Assembly (NCBI RefSeq): GCF_933775445.1
Contig: NC_065877.1
Span: 23,498,001-23,562,000, forward strand
DNA length: 64,000 nt
Source: Argentina anserina
Lineage: Eukaryota > Streptophyta > Magnoliopsida > Rosales > Rosaceae
Direction: 5' to 3'
In this document: positions 1 to 12,213 of the stretch, piece after piece
Layout: every line of letters starts with the position of its first letter
How positions within the stretch are numbered: position 1 is the first letter of the stretch
The notes under the pieces: model-generated
Databases searched by the model: none
Seen by the model: the letters and a program-made list of their open reading frames with translations, nothing else
Told to the model about the DNA's origin: nothing
Translations under genes and position numbers: made by a program

Positions 1-982
1 AGCTGAGATGCACTGCAACAAGGAGTAGATAATGAGAAATCCAATTTTTAAGAATTCTAATCAGAAATTAATTGCATTTTAACAGCTAAAATAAAAATTA
101 ATTTTCAATTGTAGCTTCTGCAACATTTTCAAACTCAACTAGCCTTATGGCAAATTCTAAGCATTGTTGCCTATGCATAACTGGGATCACACAGTTTCAG
201 AAAGCATCAACATAAGCAAGCCCCAGTGATTAATAAACTAACAATAATACCGCAATCACTTGAGGATCAAGGGAATAGAATCAGCTTATTTGCTGATCAT
301 GCAAAAATGAGTCTGTAGTTACTAGTTTACTACGTCTAATATGCATATCTGCAGCTAAAGCACTTGGTTCAGTTAATTGTAGTTTCCCATTTGGAGAACA
401 AAGTGAGCTAGTGGTCCCCAAGTCATGAACTTGGAATATACCATTTCCCAATCAAGGCTTTCCAGATTAAGCTAATTAGTCAACATCAATCAGACAAGAA
501 TCAACATGGACACACGATCGAGCTTTCACGCTGACGGCGCTGCTGCTCTATCAAGTCTAATCGAATTAATTATTCTAAAAAAAAGAACGATTCTTAGCGT
601 TTGAATTGCCATATCAAGCTTCCATCCACCTCAGGATGTTGACATTTTGGCACACATTCATGTTCAGGAAATGTACTTGATAGAGAAAGAACGGAACATC
701 GACTGCTGATAGCAAATCAGAATAACACCAAAAATAGAAGAAGAAAAAACATAATATTTGAGTTTTCACCAACCTCTCACACGAGATCATGCAAAGAGAA
801 AAAAAAAAGGGTTGTATGCTGAATTTGATGCTTAATAAATACCAAACTCAATGATGAACTAAATGCAACAATGAAGCAGTTTGCAACTTTGCATATAGAG
901 GACTTCAGAAGCTTTTGCAATTAATAAATATATATCACTCATGACAACTGAATCAGTTCAGAATGGGAACAGAAAACAATAC

Positions 983-1324
983 CTTGAGCCATTATCCCCC
1001 AGTCCATGCAGCCAGACCATTGTTGCCTGATGTTTCCCTCTGGGCCTCACAACATGTGTTCTTCCAAAGTCAAGTGTTCTTCGAGCAGTTCGGCTACCTG
1101 AGTTTCGTATGAACAAGTTGCTACTCAGCAATCATATAATTTAAAGGTGATACGAATTACTAGGATTTAGCAAGTGAAACTAAGTAGCCTGATGGAGTGA
1201 AGTGTAGTTAAGAACTAATTAATACTCAGAAAGAAAGAACTTGAGCAACTTGAGGCAATGAGAGGTGCTATGATATATAGTCTAGAAACAAACCAGAAGA
1301 CATATTAGAACGCGAATAGCTCAT
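983..1324 (-). CDS. Acyl-protein thioesterase / carboxylesterase-like alpha/beta hydrolase, first two exons (partial)
   Basis: Two coding exons read on the minus strand. Exon 1 (1324 to 1294) starts MSYSRSNMSSG and ends at a GT donor; exon 2 (1097 to 983) follows a CAG acceptor. The junction completes a glycine codon and the frame continues with S-R-T-A-R-R-T-L-D-F-G and then RTHVVRPRGKHQATMVWLHG, followed by LGDNG. This matches the start of the plant cytosolic acyl-protein thioesterase/carboxylesterase family (SOBER1/TIPSY1 relatives), alpha/beta hydrolases that cleave thioester- or ester-linked acyl groups. The WLHGLGDNG turn is the oxyanion-hole strand of the fold. The catalytic Ser (GFSMG), Asp and His would lie beyond the left edge. 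Exon 2 ends in phase 2 at a GT donor, and no further exon is visible in 1-982, so the next intron is at least 980 bases. Only about 49 residues are present. Family assignment is firm; the exact member is not. Confidence 0.85.
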
Positions 1325-1422
1325 CTTCTCCTTTCGATTAACTCTGCTCAACACCCCACCTATTGCAATGAGCTAGAAGAAGGCTAATACTGCAATGTAG
1401 AAAACTCAGGATGGCAATGCTC

Positions 1423-1430
1423 TATTTATA
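1423..1430 (-). promoter_or_regulatory. TATA box for the thioesterase-like gene
   Basis: On the minus strand this reads TATAAATA, about 100 bases upstream of the ATG at 1324. Transcription would begin roughly 30 bases downstream, leaving a short 5' leader of about 70 bases. Inferred from motif and spacing only. Confidence 0.5.
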
Positions 1431-3241
1431 ACCAGAAGGGATGTGAGAAAATGGAATAAAACATGTGTGAATATGCAGACCGCTATGGAGCAAAGGTGTG
1501 CACAACAGCTATACACTGCGCCAAAAACCGCCTATGAGCTCCAAAAGAGGAAGGCATCAATGAAAAGGAGAGGGTTAAGAAAATGACAAAAGTAGGGAGA
1601 CAGCATAGAGAATCAATCAAGGGGAGAGAAGAGCACATTCATCCATCCCTAAGAGCTCTTGTCACAGAGAAAGAGAGAATCTATGCTTGTGGGCAGTGGC
1701 TAGAAAATAAAGCAACACCCAACAGAAACATCACAAAACACTGCAAGAATATTTTCTGAAAACAAGTGAGAATAATCTAATTTTGTAAAAGAAAATATCT
1801 TTTTCTCAATCATTAGATAATGAATTTTGCATGATTGATGGATGCCCATTAACCCCAACTAAACCTTCTAGAGTCCATTTCTATCTTTTGTTTATACACA
1901 AATGAAATTATTCATATATGGAAATGAACTGAGAAACTGAAGTAGTGTGAGAGAATTGATGACAACTGGGTTCTATGTTCTCCTCTCCCCTCCATATCAT
2001 ATCTTTCCTAAGGCATAATTTTGGAATTATATGTGAATAATTGTTTGATACCCACAAATATATGTGTCTGATCACCAACCTGGATTTTGCTATATGAAAA
2101 TGGAAGAGACAACAGGAAAAGTGTGTGAACTTTTAACTCTCCTTGCATCTGCTTTGTTGCAGTGTTGCTGTCCACTACAAAACCAACCTTTCCAAAACTT
2201 TTTATCTTTATATTCACTAGATTGGCCAAAACTTTTTAAGTCGTTTCTTCTCTGGTTTATCATTGCACAAGTTGTGAATTTCCTTGGTGCCATCAAACTA
2301 TGCTTTTTATTTTAATCGTTGATGGACTCATTCGAGAATATCTTTATTTCTCATATTTTTTGAGAAACTAATTCCTTGTTGATGCGGTTACTTCATGAAT
2401 TACTCTCTCCTAGCGCCCTTTTTCTGCTCCGGTATCCCTCCCAAGAAGCTTGATATAGATTTCGTCTTTATTGGTCGCCGAGAGGCGTTTTTGTTGTTGT
2501 TGTTGTTGTAATTTTCCTTAATTTCTTAAATAAAAGTTAAATAGTTCAACTTAAAATTGTTGCCCCTACATAATGTTAGGTTTCTTTTTATTTTATTTTA
2601 TTATTGTTGTCGCCACAAGAATAAATCCTAGCCTAAAGAAGATAAATTTTCATAAGAAGAACCACCAATTACCCTCTAAGAAGCTTCAGAGAGAATAGTT
2701 TAGGGTTCAATTCAATAATTTGGCTCAGTTATGCACCACTAAGTTTGGCCGAACCTATAAGATGAAGCTTTCATGGAACATTGTAAATGTTCAATAATGT
2801 TTGTTTACAATATCTTCAAGCACAATTTGACTTTGTTTCCTACCTTACCCTCGTGAAAAGGCTCGAATTCCGTCATAATTTTATATCCCCAGTCCCATTT
2901 TATTTTCGTTTCTATTTGTATGATGTTCGGGTTTTGATTTCCATATATATGATTTATGCATCTATTATGAGGGCGGCTACAGCTAAGCATTCAGCCCTAA
3001 GCTTTAAATCTCTCATACTCCCAAGATATATAGTAGAACGAGCTAGATAGATTTTTACATGCATGTTGAACATAATAGTCATACGTCCGTGTTTGATGTC
3101 GAGATGTATAAATTGTCTGCATGCTTAACTTAATTAAGCTTCGTATATGCGAATGTGTAGTATTAACGATCGACCTCATAATATGTGCATGTAAAGTGGA
3201 TGTAAAATTATTGTCATCTCCTCCGTCCTTCCATTTTGTTT
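1431..3241. other. Intergenic, no gene seen
   Basis: AT-rich sequence upstream of the thioesterase-like gene. Open frames are short and overlap on both strands without recognisable domains. A (TTG)n run lies near 2490-2508. I see no gene here. Confidence 0.6.
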
Positions 3242-3669
3242 GAGCATCTCCAACAACTCATTTAAAAATTCTCTATTAATCAAATTTCTAAAAATTTTTT
3301 TTTAACTCCAACAGCTCATCTATTCTATTATATAAAATTAAATACAAATATGTATAATTAAATAAAAATCAAACTAAATCTCATAATGACATAATTTATA
3401 CCAATTAATGGCTAGTCTCCCTCTAATAGGAGAGATAAATCATTACTTTTTTTAAGATGGAGAGTGAATTTTTTTTTTGTAAAAAATAAAGTTTAGAGAT
3501 TGTTTTCAAAATTATACTACAAATATAGAAATTTTGTTTCTCTCTATTCTCATTTAATTAATTTATTATAGATGACGGTTTAGATGAGCTGTTTGAGTTT
3601 AAAAAAATTGATATTTTTTCTCTATAATATGGATTATTTGAGTTTTAGAGAAACTGTTGAAGATGGTCT
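3242..3669. mobile_element. MITE-like foldback element
   Basis: The left end reads GAGCATCTCCAACAACTC and the right end, reverse-complemented, reads AGACCATCTTCAACAG, an imperfect terminal inverted repeat typical of plant MITEs. The interior is very AT-rich and non-coding. The target duplication is unclear, so the superfamily (PIF/Harbinger-like or other) and the exact ends are uncertain. Confidence 0.55.
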
Positions 3670-5490
3670 AACAAAAAAACTCATCAACTTTACATCCATA
3701 TTTTGATTAGTGGTTTTACATGCATCCAGGTAAATGATGACATATTAAAACAGTTGACTAATCAAGCATCTAATCCTGTTTATAATATGGTCAATATGCA
3801 TTAGGGCCGCTTTATGGATATAATGTGTAATCAACTTTTACTTGTCAACTCTTTTTTATTTTCGTTTTTTCGATGATGATCTTTTTCTTTTTTCCACACT
3901 CAATCGGGGAAGAATCGTTGTGGATTAGAAAATGAGTTGATACTTGATACTAGCTAAGTGTGGATTAATTGTTTAAAGCAGACAATAATATGCTGTTGGC
4001 ACTACTCTGATATTGGAGATTGATAATTTCACTTCATTTTAGATTTTATTGTCGGGAACGACTTTTTTGAAGTTTGTACAAAGCATCCAATTAATATAGA
4101 TATATTTGCCACTTTTGAGACATTAATTTAAAGCAATATAATGCATCAGAAATTACTGTGTTTGTTTCTATGCAAATTAGCTGGAATGCAGATACAAATG
4201 GATTAAATTCTAATTTAGTCAGAGTCGACATCAATTTGATTAAGGGTTCTAATTAAAATGAACAAATGGATAGAAAGACTAATTATAAAGTGCATAGGCA
4301 GGAAGCAGGTTCTCACCTATGACTAGACATTTGTGATGCAGATCAGTTCGTTCGAGGAGCTTAGCTTCGAGGTAGGCCTAATTAGAGCCATAGTTTTCAA
4401 AATCTAGTAGATGAAGTGATGCATACTGCAGATTGGAGAAGTAATTAATGACTATAGAGGAGCAATAGAGCTTGTTGGAGATATGATTTAGAATGAGGGA
4501 GGATAAGTATTTGTGAAGGAATAGAATAATGTTAACTTTAAACTGTGGCGATGCTTTATTATTTTATTTAAAATAAATGACGGTCCATAGAAAAGGAAAT
4601 GTTCATAATACCTAAATTATGAGAAATTTTATTGGTCAATTAGTCTTAAAATTTGTGTAGAGAATTCTTCAGATCACATAATTTGACATTCTGATGCTTC
4701 AAAATTGTTCTTTTTATCAGCCCATAACTCCTAAAGTCGAAGTTTTATAACGTAATATAGTTTTGTTGTTGATGACCTATTGGGTTAAATTTTCAAACTT
4801 TAGGGTTGAAATTCAAACAATACTCTTATTTTTTTATTTTTTTGTCTTTTTTTCTATAAAATATCAAAAGTTTCAAAACTATCTCATTATCGTGATTCAA
4901 ACCCAGAATCTGATAACACACTTTCTACGTAATAGTGCTCTTACAACTTGAGTTATCCCATTTAGTCCCTTACAGAAAATGAAAAGAGTTCTTTCTTTTA
5001 TAAGGGCCCTTAATATCAAACTTCATGATAAGAGGCAATTTAGTTACTAATTTTGCAGGAACGTACATGAATGCAATGTAAATTTCTCAAAAAAAAAAAA
5101 ATGCAATGCAGGTTCAACATGTGTTGCCGTTGCCCTCATAACTCAAACAGATAAAAGAGAATGTATTTAATTTTGACATGTGTTGCTATTTATACGTGAT
5201 ATGAGCATTTTGTGCGATGTTTTTAACATGTTTTTACCTCAATTTGTACTTTGCTTAGCCCTTATTGTTGTACTATTGAGTCATTAAGTCGTAGTAAGAG
5301 TCTTGAGCGGTATTGGATGCATTTTTGTGCTTACATGAGTTAAAAATGCATAATTTGTCTAGAGTCCTAGTTTGACTAGGAATCCTTGTTATGTTTTGAA
5401 ACTAATTATCTCTTACTTATAATTTTATTTTCTTATTTTCAAATTTGATTGAAGAGATAATTAAAGAAAAAGAGATGGAGCCAAGTCATG
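3670..5490. other. Intergenic, no gene seen
   Basis: AT-rich sequence with scattered poly-A and poly-T. No frame carries a recognisable domain. Nothing supported. Confidence 0.5.
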
Positions 5491-5511
5491 CAACAATTAA
5501 AAATGATCATT

Positions 5512-5645
5512 AAAGGCATAAAACATGGCATGTTTTAGGGAATAAAACATGGCATGTTTTAGGAAATAAAACATGGCATGTTTTAGGGAATAAATCATGA
5601 CATGTTTTAAGGAACAAAACATGTCATGATTTAAGGGATTAAAGC
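5512..5645. repeat. Tandem array of palindromic ~30-bp units
   Basis: Four to five imperfect copies of a ~30-base unit, each centred on a near-perfect palindrome AAACATGGCATGTTT and separated by taggga/taaggaa linkers. The last copies drift to aaacatgtcatgattt. A TATA-like ctatatatacatgg lies about 50 bases downstream, at 5692-5705, so the array would sit upstream of a possible plus-strand start. The surrounding 5.2-6.9 kb has the look of a retroelement LTR or leader, but I could not find its ends. Confidence 0.7.
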
Positions 5646-5699
5646 ATTGTATTATAATATGAGGAAAGATGCAACTACCCTCATTCTTTCCTCTATATA

Positions 5700-7390
5700 T
5701 ACATGGCTTCATCTCTCAAATAAGGAGACTTCTCATTTGCATTCAAGAGCCAAACCTCTACCAAAATACTACCTCAAACATCCTTCACCAAAACAGCAAG
5801 CCACTCTCCCCCATATACAAATTCCATCTCCACCGAAAATTACCATTGAAGACACACCTCCAAGGTTCCTACAACGTGTGATTCTCGCAACTCTTCTCCA
5901 CGGGTTTGTTCGTTTTTGATTTTTTACAATAATTTTTCTATGAAGATTGTAGTATGATGTTTGTGTGGGATTATTGTTTTGTATTAAGAATCAAAATTTT
6001 CATATTGTTTTATTGGATTTTTGGTTCTTTGCCAAATTGATGGTTTCCTATAATTAATGAGTTTGTATTTCTATTGTTGTGTTCTAATCATATTTCTCAT
6101 ACTTTTAGATAATTTTCAGATATGTGCATATGAATTTAGTGCTTGGATATAGTCCCTAAGATTGTGTTTGAGTGCTAGATTCATCAACCATATTGACACA
6201 AATCGAATCATGTCCTAAGTAGGTTCGGTTTGTGTTGATTAAAAGTGGTAAAAATTCTGGAAATTTGCATGTGAAACCATGGTGGGTGACGTCATACATG
6301 AAACATGTCTCCAACAAAGATTTGATGCTTAACTGTAATCTTATTTGATTTCTACTCTAAGTGTTATTGAATTTGATTGCATGCAAATTTAGATTAGGCC
6401 ATAAGTCAATCTAAATGTTAATTGAAATCTTGCATGATTAGATGATCCCCTAAGGCTCTAATTGTATTGGTGTCTAAAAAGTACGTAATTGGTAGAATTA
6501 GAATGCATGATAGGTTCGAACTTGTAATTATGTGGTGTAATGGTAAATTTGGTTTAAGTTTGTTAAAGAGAAGTCGATCATATAATAGTAATTTAGGTTT
6601 TATTTTAGTAGTTAATAATCAATCTCAAACCCCATATTATTTGTTAACACTAAAAGTTTAGAGTTCCCTTCAATTCCCCGGAAAGAACGATCATTGCTTA
6701 TTCTATACTAACGATGATGTTTTACATGGTTTATTATAGACGTTTTAACCAACGATCTATCAATACGGTTCCTTTTACACACATCATTATCAACATGTAA
6801 AATTGTTAGTTTCCATAAGCATGTACAAGTTCAGATGTCAAGCATTTGTCACACTCAATTTTCTTGAGCGGAATAGGTGCTGATTTTGTTCCTTTATAAT
6901 ATAGCCAGCTTTCTTTATTCTGATTACCACATTAGATCCCAACACATTGTGTGTTATGTGCGATATTCACGAAAAAGATTTTGATCATACACTTAACTGA
7001 CTTAAGAGAGGAGGGTTTATAATATGAAATAATGTGTCGTGTGATCTTCAAGAAAAAGAACTTCATTCATATATAATAGAGAGATAATTTGAAGATTTTT
7101 TTCCCTGAAAATAGAAGAGGAACATATCTAAAAGATAATGGTAGACAAAATCGCCCTTATTTGATACAAGTAGTATCGATGACATGCATGAAAGTGCACA
7201 ACTGTACATGAACAAAACTTTGTCGCAGACGCCATAATTAAGTCAGGACATAGTGTTTGTGCCTGTCAAAACCAATTAACATGTTCCGGCAACAAGCTAA
7301 GGGAGTCCATTGAAGGCTTGGAGACAGTGAGGCTAGGCTTGATGGATTGGAAGATGCATGTCGGATTTATTTGGTAGATTATGATGGCCA
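5700..7390. other. Repeat-like non-coding region
   Basis: Low-complexity AT-rich sequence downstream of the palindromic array. It contains CT-rich leader-like sequence (5700-5910) and no protein-like frame. Possibly the interior of a decayed retroelement; no ends identified. Confidence 0.35.
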
Positions 7391-7396
7391 GCTGGC

Positions 7397-7500
7397 ATGG
7401 GATCAAATGGTTACCAGCTGCCCTGCTCGCACTATTATCATCAAGATTGCATTCTCCACCGGTTGCACATCAATCACCGTTGTCCCATTCAATGTTTAAG
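7397..7500 (+). pseudogene. RING-H2 finger remnant
   Basis: The frame reads LPCSHYYHQDCILHRLHINH followed by RCPIQC, the second half of a RING-H2 zinc finger: C-x-H-x2-H-x2-C and a final C-P-x2-C. RING-H2 domains bind two zinc ions and act as E3 ubiquitin ligases. The first two cysteine pairs and the upstream protein are absent, and the frame runs into sequence resembling the end of a transposable element from about 7510. This is best read as a gene fragment truncated by or captured beside that element. Its parent gene cannot be named. Confidence 0.5.
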
Positions 7501-7511
7501 GGTCGGCGCCT

Positions 7512-8368
7512 CAAAATGTTTAAAAGGCCTTAGTCTTAATTGCACCGAGGTGCGAAAGGCGAATGCATCAATTTTTTTTTTTTTAGTTCAAGATTTTGTT
7601 TTAATAGATAAATTTTTTAAATTTGGTCTTTTAGATTTTAGAATTGAGACTTTAAAAAGACCACATATACCAATCCTCTCTATCAAATTTATGTTGGTGT
7701 TGGATGTGATGTTGTTGGAAGTGTCGGCAGGGCGAGTCCTCACATTTTGAGTGCTATTATAGGCAACACAAAAGTTAGGGCCTCTTAAACTAAGAATAAA
7801 AAGTAGAAAATCTTCTTCAACAACAACAGATAATAAAGAAAAAATAAAAAACAAGAACATACTCAATAAAACTACTAAATATATAGGACAATTATGCAAA
7901 CCAAACAAACAAACTAGTCTAACATAGTAACTTTCCAACTGATTGATTACTCATCCAAATATAACTTATGATCTAAAGTCAATAAGACGATATTCATCAT
8001 TGTTGAACAGAAAATAGCAAATCAATAGCAGATCAATAGAGACTAGAGAGAATAGACAATTGATAATTATGTAAAATTGCAAACCATAATAACCATTCAG
8101 TCCATTCTTCCATTCCCAAACTTTCAAAAAATACAGTAGTATGTTAGGGTTTACTGTATTCACAATAAGAGTAAAGCAATGTCTAATCAGATGAAATTAA
8201 AGTATTGAAAGCAAGAAATAATAGATAAATTATTTACCTTGTAAGACAAATTTTTTTTGAAAATTGGATTGAATGAAGGAGAGATCTGATATAAGAGTTA
8301 GGTGTACTATAAGAATTGTGCCGAAGAGGAGACGAAACACAAAAACCAAAATACAAACTGATTTTTTG

Positions 8369-8411
<43 letters not shown>

Positions 8412-8803
8412 GCCCTCAAAAATTTGGGGCTCTAGGCCCATGCCTCTTGGGCTTACCCCCAAGGCCTGCCATGGGTGTCGGTGGTGGAGGTGATGATTTA
8501 GATGATGATATTCTAATTGATGATGATGACGATTTGAAGTTTAAAGTTAGTTCAAACATTGTTCTTGTTTTTTTTGTTTATTTATTTATTTTAAGACTAA
8601 TTAGTAATTTGATATATGGATTTATATTATGCAGTGTGATTTTTGTTATGAAGGAATAACCACTTATCATGTATATTTTGGTTACAAATCATATTATATA
8701 TAAGACTAATGAATGCACAAGTATATGAATTCATATATAAGGCTTACGCCTTAGTGAGACTCTTCCGAAAACGCCTCGGTTACACCTTAGCCTTTTAAAA
8801 CAT
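7512..8803. mobile_element. Probable DNA transposon with long inverted ends
   Basis: The left end (aatgtttaaaaggccttag, then an accgaggtgcgaaaggcg motif) is matched in reverse complement at the right end (aatgttttaaaaggctaag, then accgaggcgttttcgg). The ends thus form a degenerate inverted repeat of roughly 50 bases. The interior contains a (TA)n tract at about 8371-8408 and GC-richer sequence after it, with no transposase frame. Target duplications were not identified, so superfamily and exact ends are uncertain. Confidence 0.45.
8371..8408. repeat. (TA)n microsatellite
   Basis: About 19 uninterrupted TA dinucleotides. It lies inside the putative inverted-repeat element at 7.5-8.8 kb. Confidence 0.9.
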
Positions 8804-11517
8804 TGGTCCCATTTGCCGATTCGCAATGCCAATAGAACCGGCAACTTAATTTGTAGATACCTAATGGCAATAAAAGATTGAGCATTTGAGCCCCGGTTAG
8901 CCTGCCAAGATCAAGGGCTGCTTGCTGCTGTCTTCGTCTTGTAAAATAAATAAAAGGCAAATAAAAAAATATCAAGTTTGTTGCTGCTGAAATAAAATGC
9001 ATCATTTTTCTGTTGTAAACTATGTACTTGGGATTTGGGATCTTCCACACTGTTTGCTTCAATTGTAGCAAAATTTTGCCATGAAATTTGTTCTTCTTTC
9101 CTCAGAAACACCTACTTACATATTCTGTCTGCTGTCTGAAATCTATCTTATTTTAATTTCTTTTGTTGAAAGCATTGTGTTTGTTACTGTATTGGCATCA
9201 CCTAAAGTATCAGCAACTTTATTGTGTTCTTTGAAATCTCTCTACCTACAATTTGTACAATATATCAGTGACCAAATTAAATGATGAAAATAAATTGAAC
9301 ATAGGTTGTTTCAATATGTAACTTTGGCATCGTGTCTTGGCATCAAGATTTGGCAAAGAAATGAAGAATGCACCATATATGTTTTCCGTCATCGTAACCA
9401 GTTTGATGATGCAACAGCAACATCAAGTAAGAAGCAAAATAATCACACGACTAACGTCAATATTGAATGATTGAATCTCTTATGGCACTTGACTTGCACA
9501 GTACTGGTGCAAGTGAACCTAGCTAGGATGAGTGTGTAAAGAGGTTCAACCGTTCAATCTCCATCAATCTATATAAAAACACAAAATCCCCTAAAATAAT
9601 GTAAAACCACAAAATCAATCATGAATCGTCGCAATGAAAAATAATAGTGTGCAAATTACCTGTTTAACCGGACATGAATATACACTTGAATCAGTTGAAT
9701 GCATTGTGATTGAACGCAGCTCTGCTAAAATCTAGCTGTTAGATATAATCAAAAACAATTGTTATAGTGCTTCTTACGTGCATCTTAATGTACAACTATG
9801 GCATTTCTAATTTTTTGTGGAGTGCATATTGGAGACAAACTAATTGCATGCAGGACACCACAGCAGGCAGGACTCCCCTTCAAATACCCCAGCTGGTTTT
9901 CCATCACTGTTTTCGCTTTCCTTTGATGCAGTTCAAAAGTATATCCCTCTCAAATACAATCATGTTCTGCAAGACTTCCATTTAACTGGTAAAACAAGAA
10001 TCATTTAAGTCTAATTAAGGGATAGTACACTACTAGCTATGGAAGCAATGGGCACGGACTCATTGGGAACAAAGTTGATTTCCGTACCCATATAACATTA
10101 ATGGGGACAGCCATGATTGTTCCGTTCCAATTTTAGATGTTGCGACGGTGACCGTCTCCCCTTAAATATTTTATATGTGCAGCGTGAATAATAATAAGGA
10201 ACAAAGAAAGTGCCCAATCTCCGTCTCCATAATGCACATATCACGCGCATGCTGTGTAGGTATATTTGGCCCGTCCCCATATAATACTCCTCTTCTCCCT
10301 GAAGAAACAAGAGTCAAAAACTAGGCTGAGAAAAAAACCAACCTCCTCCGATTAAATTAAATTCCTCCGATTTGCAGATTTTGCTGGATTTCTGAAGAAT
10401 TCGATAGGTAACCCTTGCCATTTGCAAAAAACCAACCTTCTCTAACTCTGTCTGGCGGCTAGCCGTTTCGCCGTCATCTGACAAGTCTTGTTTCCTCTGT
10501 GTGGGTGTTTGTGAGTTGGCCTCCTCTGGGCTGATCGGAGAAAGATCAGCGGCGGTTTGCCACATCGATTCAATGAAGGAAGGGCTGGGGTCGTCAAATC
10601 TATGGAGGTGCGACTTGGATTGTTTGGATCTGGGTCGGGTTCTATGATCATAATCGGGTGCAGATATGTGACGCTTCGACTTGTTAGTGGTCGTGTCAAC
10701 TTATAATTCCCTAACAAGTTCGGTTGATATGTGTTACTAAGTAAAATCATTTTGAGTGACAATTTTACTGGTTAATTTGTTTAGTGGGTTTCTCAAGTCG
10801 GTTTATCTGCCCTGGTAGTTGTGAAGTTTCAAATTTATTTTTGCTTAGGTATGAATGGAAGATTGTGTTGGGTGTACAAGTCGATGTTCTTCAAGATATG
10901 GATTCTAGATATTTTGGTGAAGGGTCAGTGAGGAAAACCTTGTGCTTTTTGTTGATGTAATTGTTAGATTAAAGGTGATCCTGGACATCATTCCGTTCTA
11001 AAAAGTCTGAAAATGCTGATCATATGCTTGTTGTTTTGTAGGCTATTTCAAGTAACATGCTTCTGTTGGATAGATGACTGTAATCGATTCTATTCTTTAT
11101 AAAATATAATCACCTATGTTTTCACCCTTAATGCATGTCAGTTTGTTAGGAATGAGTGTTTTTCATGTAATTGTGTTATATTTCATGCAGTTATAGACAA
11201 ACACCAATACTAACTAGTAGAGAAGGTCATGGAGGGTCTGGGATATTGGGATGCTTGATGATGATTGAGAGACTAAAGGCAAACCATTTTAATGATTACT
11301 TGGACCGCTGGCTTCTTCTCACTTTACAACAGAGGTACTCAGGACTATTTCTCCCTTATTATAAACTTAAATTCATCCCACTAATTTTTCCGGTGTATCT
11401 TGACATTATTTCTGCTTTTACAGTAGAAAAGTACTCAAGTCTTTGAACCACTTTTGTGGCTTCTTGAGGTTTTAGTATCACGTTTTTGAAAGTACTTACT
11501 TATGTCCCTTCTTGCAG
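8804..11517. other. Intergenic, no gene supported
   Basis: Mixed AT-rich sequence. The longest frames lack recognisable domains. The 10.3-10.6 kb stretch is less AT-rich and leader-like, but I could not link it to coding exons with confidence. It may be the decayed 5' part of the HSP90 pseudogene locus that follows. Confidence 0.4.
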
Positions 11518-12140
11518 CGTGATGACAAAGGTTTTTCTCATCTAGAACGTATTTAGAAGCTTGTGAAAAACTATTCACAATTTGTTTCTTTTCCTATTTA
11601 CACATGGCAGGAAGAGGGATATACTAAAGAAGGGAGTGTCCTTCAACCTATCTTTTCAATGTTTCTATGTTTGTAATAAGTTCAGTGACTATGATATTGA
11701 GGTATATTGAGGCTAATTCATTTCAGGTTGAGGTTGATTAGGATTCAATTGAGTCCAAGAAAGATGAGCAAGAAGGCAAGACTGAGGTACTAATATGTTT
11801 TGCAATGTCTTTGATTTGTCAATCATTAACTGGTGTTATTCTCTCTACTAGCTAAGTTTCAGAATAGCTTTTTGTGCATGATTGATCCCCTGTTTATGAA
11901 TTAACTGTTACAGAATAAGAAGAAAACAAAGACTGTTGTTGAGAAATACTAGGACTGGGATCCGACTAACAAAACACAACCAATATGGGTGAGTGTGAGA
12001 AGTTATGTATTTAGTTGTGTGCTCTGCTTACATTAGCTACTCTTTTGTTGATTACTCACCATCCTAAATTGGTATGTGCAGCTTCGCAATCCTAAGGAAG
12101 TCACTAGAGGATTACAATGAGTTCTACAAGAAGACTTATA
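11518..12140 (+). pseudogene. Organellar-type HSP90 pseudogene fragment (four exons, introns retained)
   Basis: Four exon-like blocks translate to the end of the N-terminal domain and the start of the middle domain of plant organellar HSP90 (HSP90.5/90.6 type), an ATP-dependent chaperone. Block 1 (11518-~11625) gives KLVKNYSQFVSFPIYTWQE and GYTKE. Block 2 (11727-11786) gives VEVD-stop-DSIESKKDEQEGKTE. Block 3 (11914-11988) gives NKKKTKTVVEKY-stop-DWDP and TNKTQPIW. Block 4 (12082-~12140) gives LRNPKEVT and, after a one-base shift, EDYNEFYKKT. Most AG acceptors and GT donors are intact. There are three in-frame stops: one in each of blocks 1, 2 and 3 (a TAG precedes KLVKNY; the one in block 3 replaces a conserved Trp). 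Retained introns mean a segmental copy, not a retrocopy. The ATP-binding N-terminus and the C-terminal dimer domain are absent. Confidence 0.85.
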
Positions 12141-12213
12141 AGTGTCATACTGTTTTTCAGTCTTTATTTTTGATTTCATTCCAGTACTTTTCCCATTGGC
12201 TTATAAAATAAAC

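Noticed and set aside
5497..5712. Minus-strand frame with repeated LKHAMFYSL peptides
   Set aside because: It is the translation of the palindromic tandem array; repeat-derived rather than coding.
8273..8659. 128-codon open frame with an Ile-Tyr repeat
   Set aside because: It is open only because it crosses the (TA)n microsatellite; no domain or coding signal on either side.
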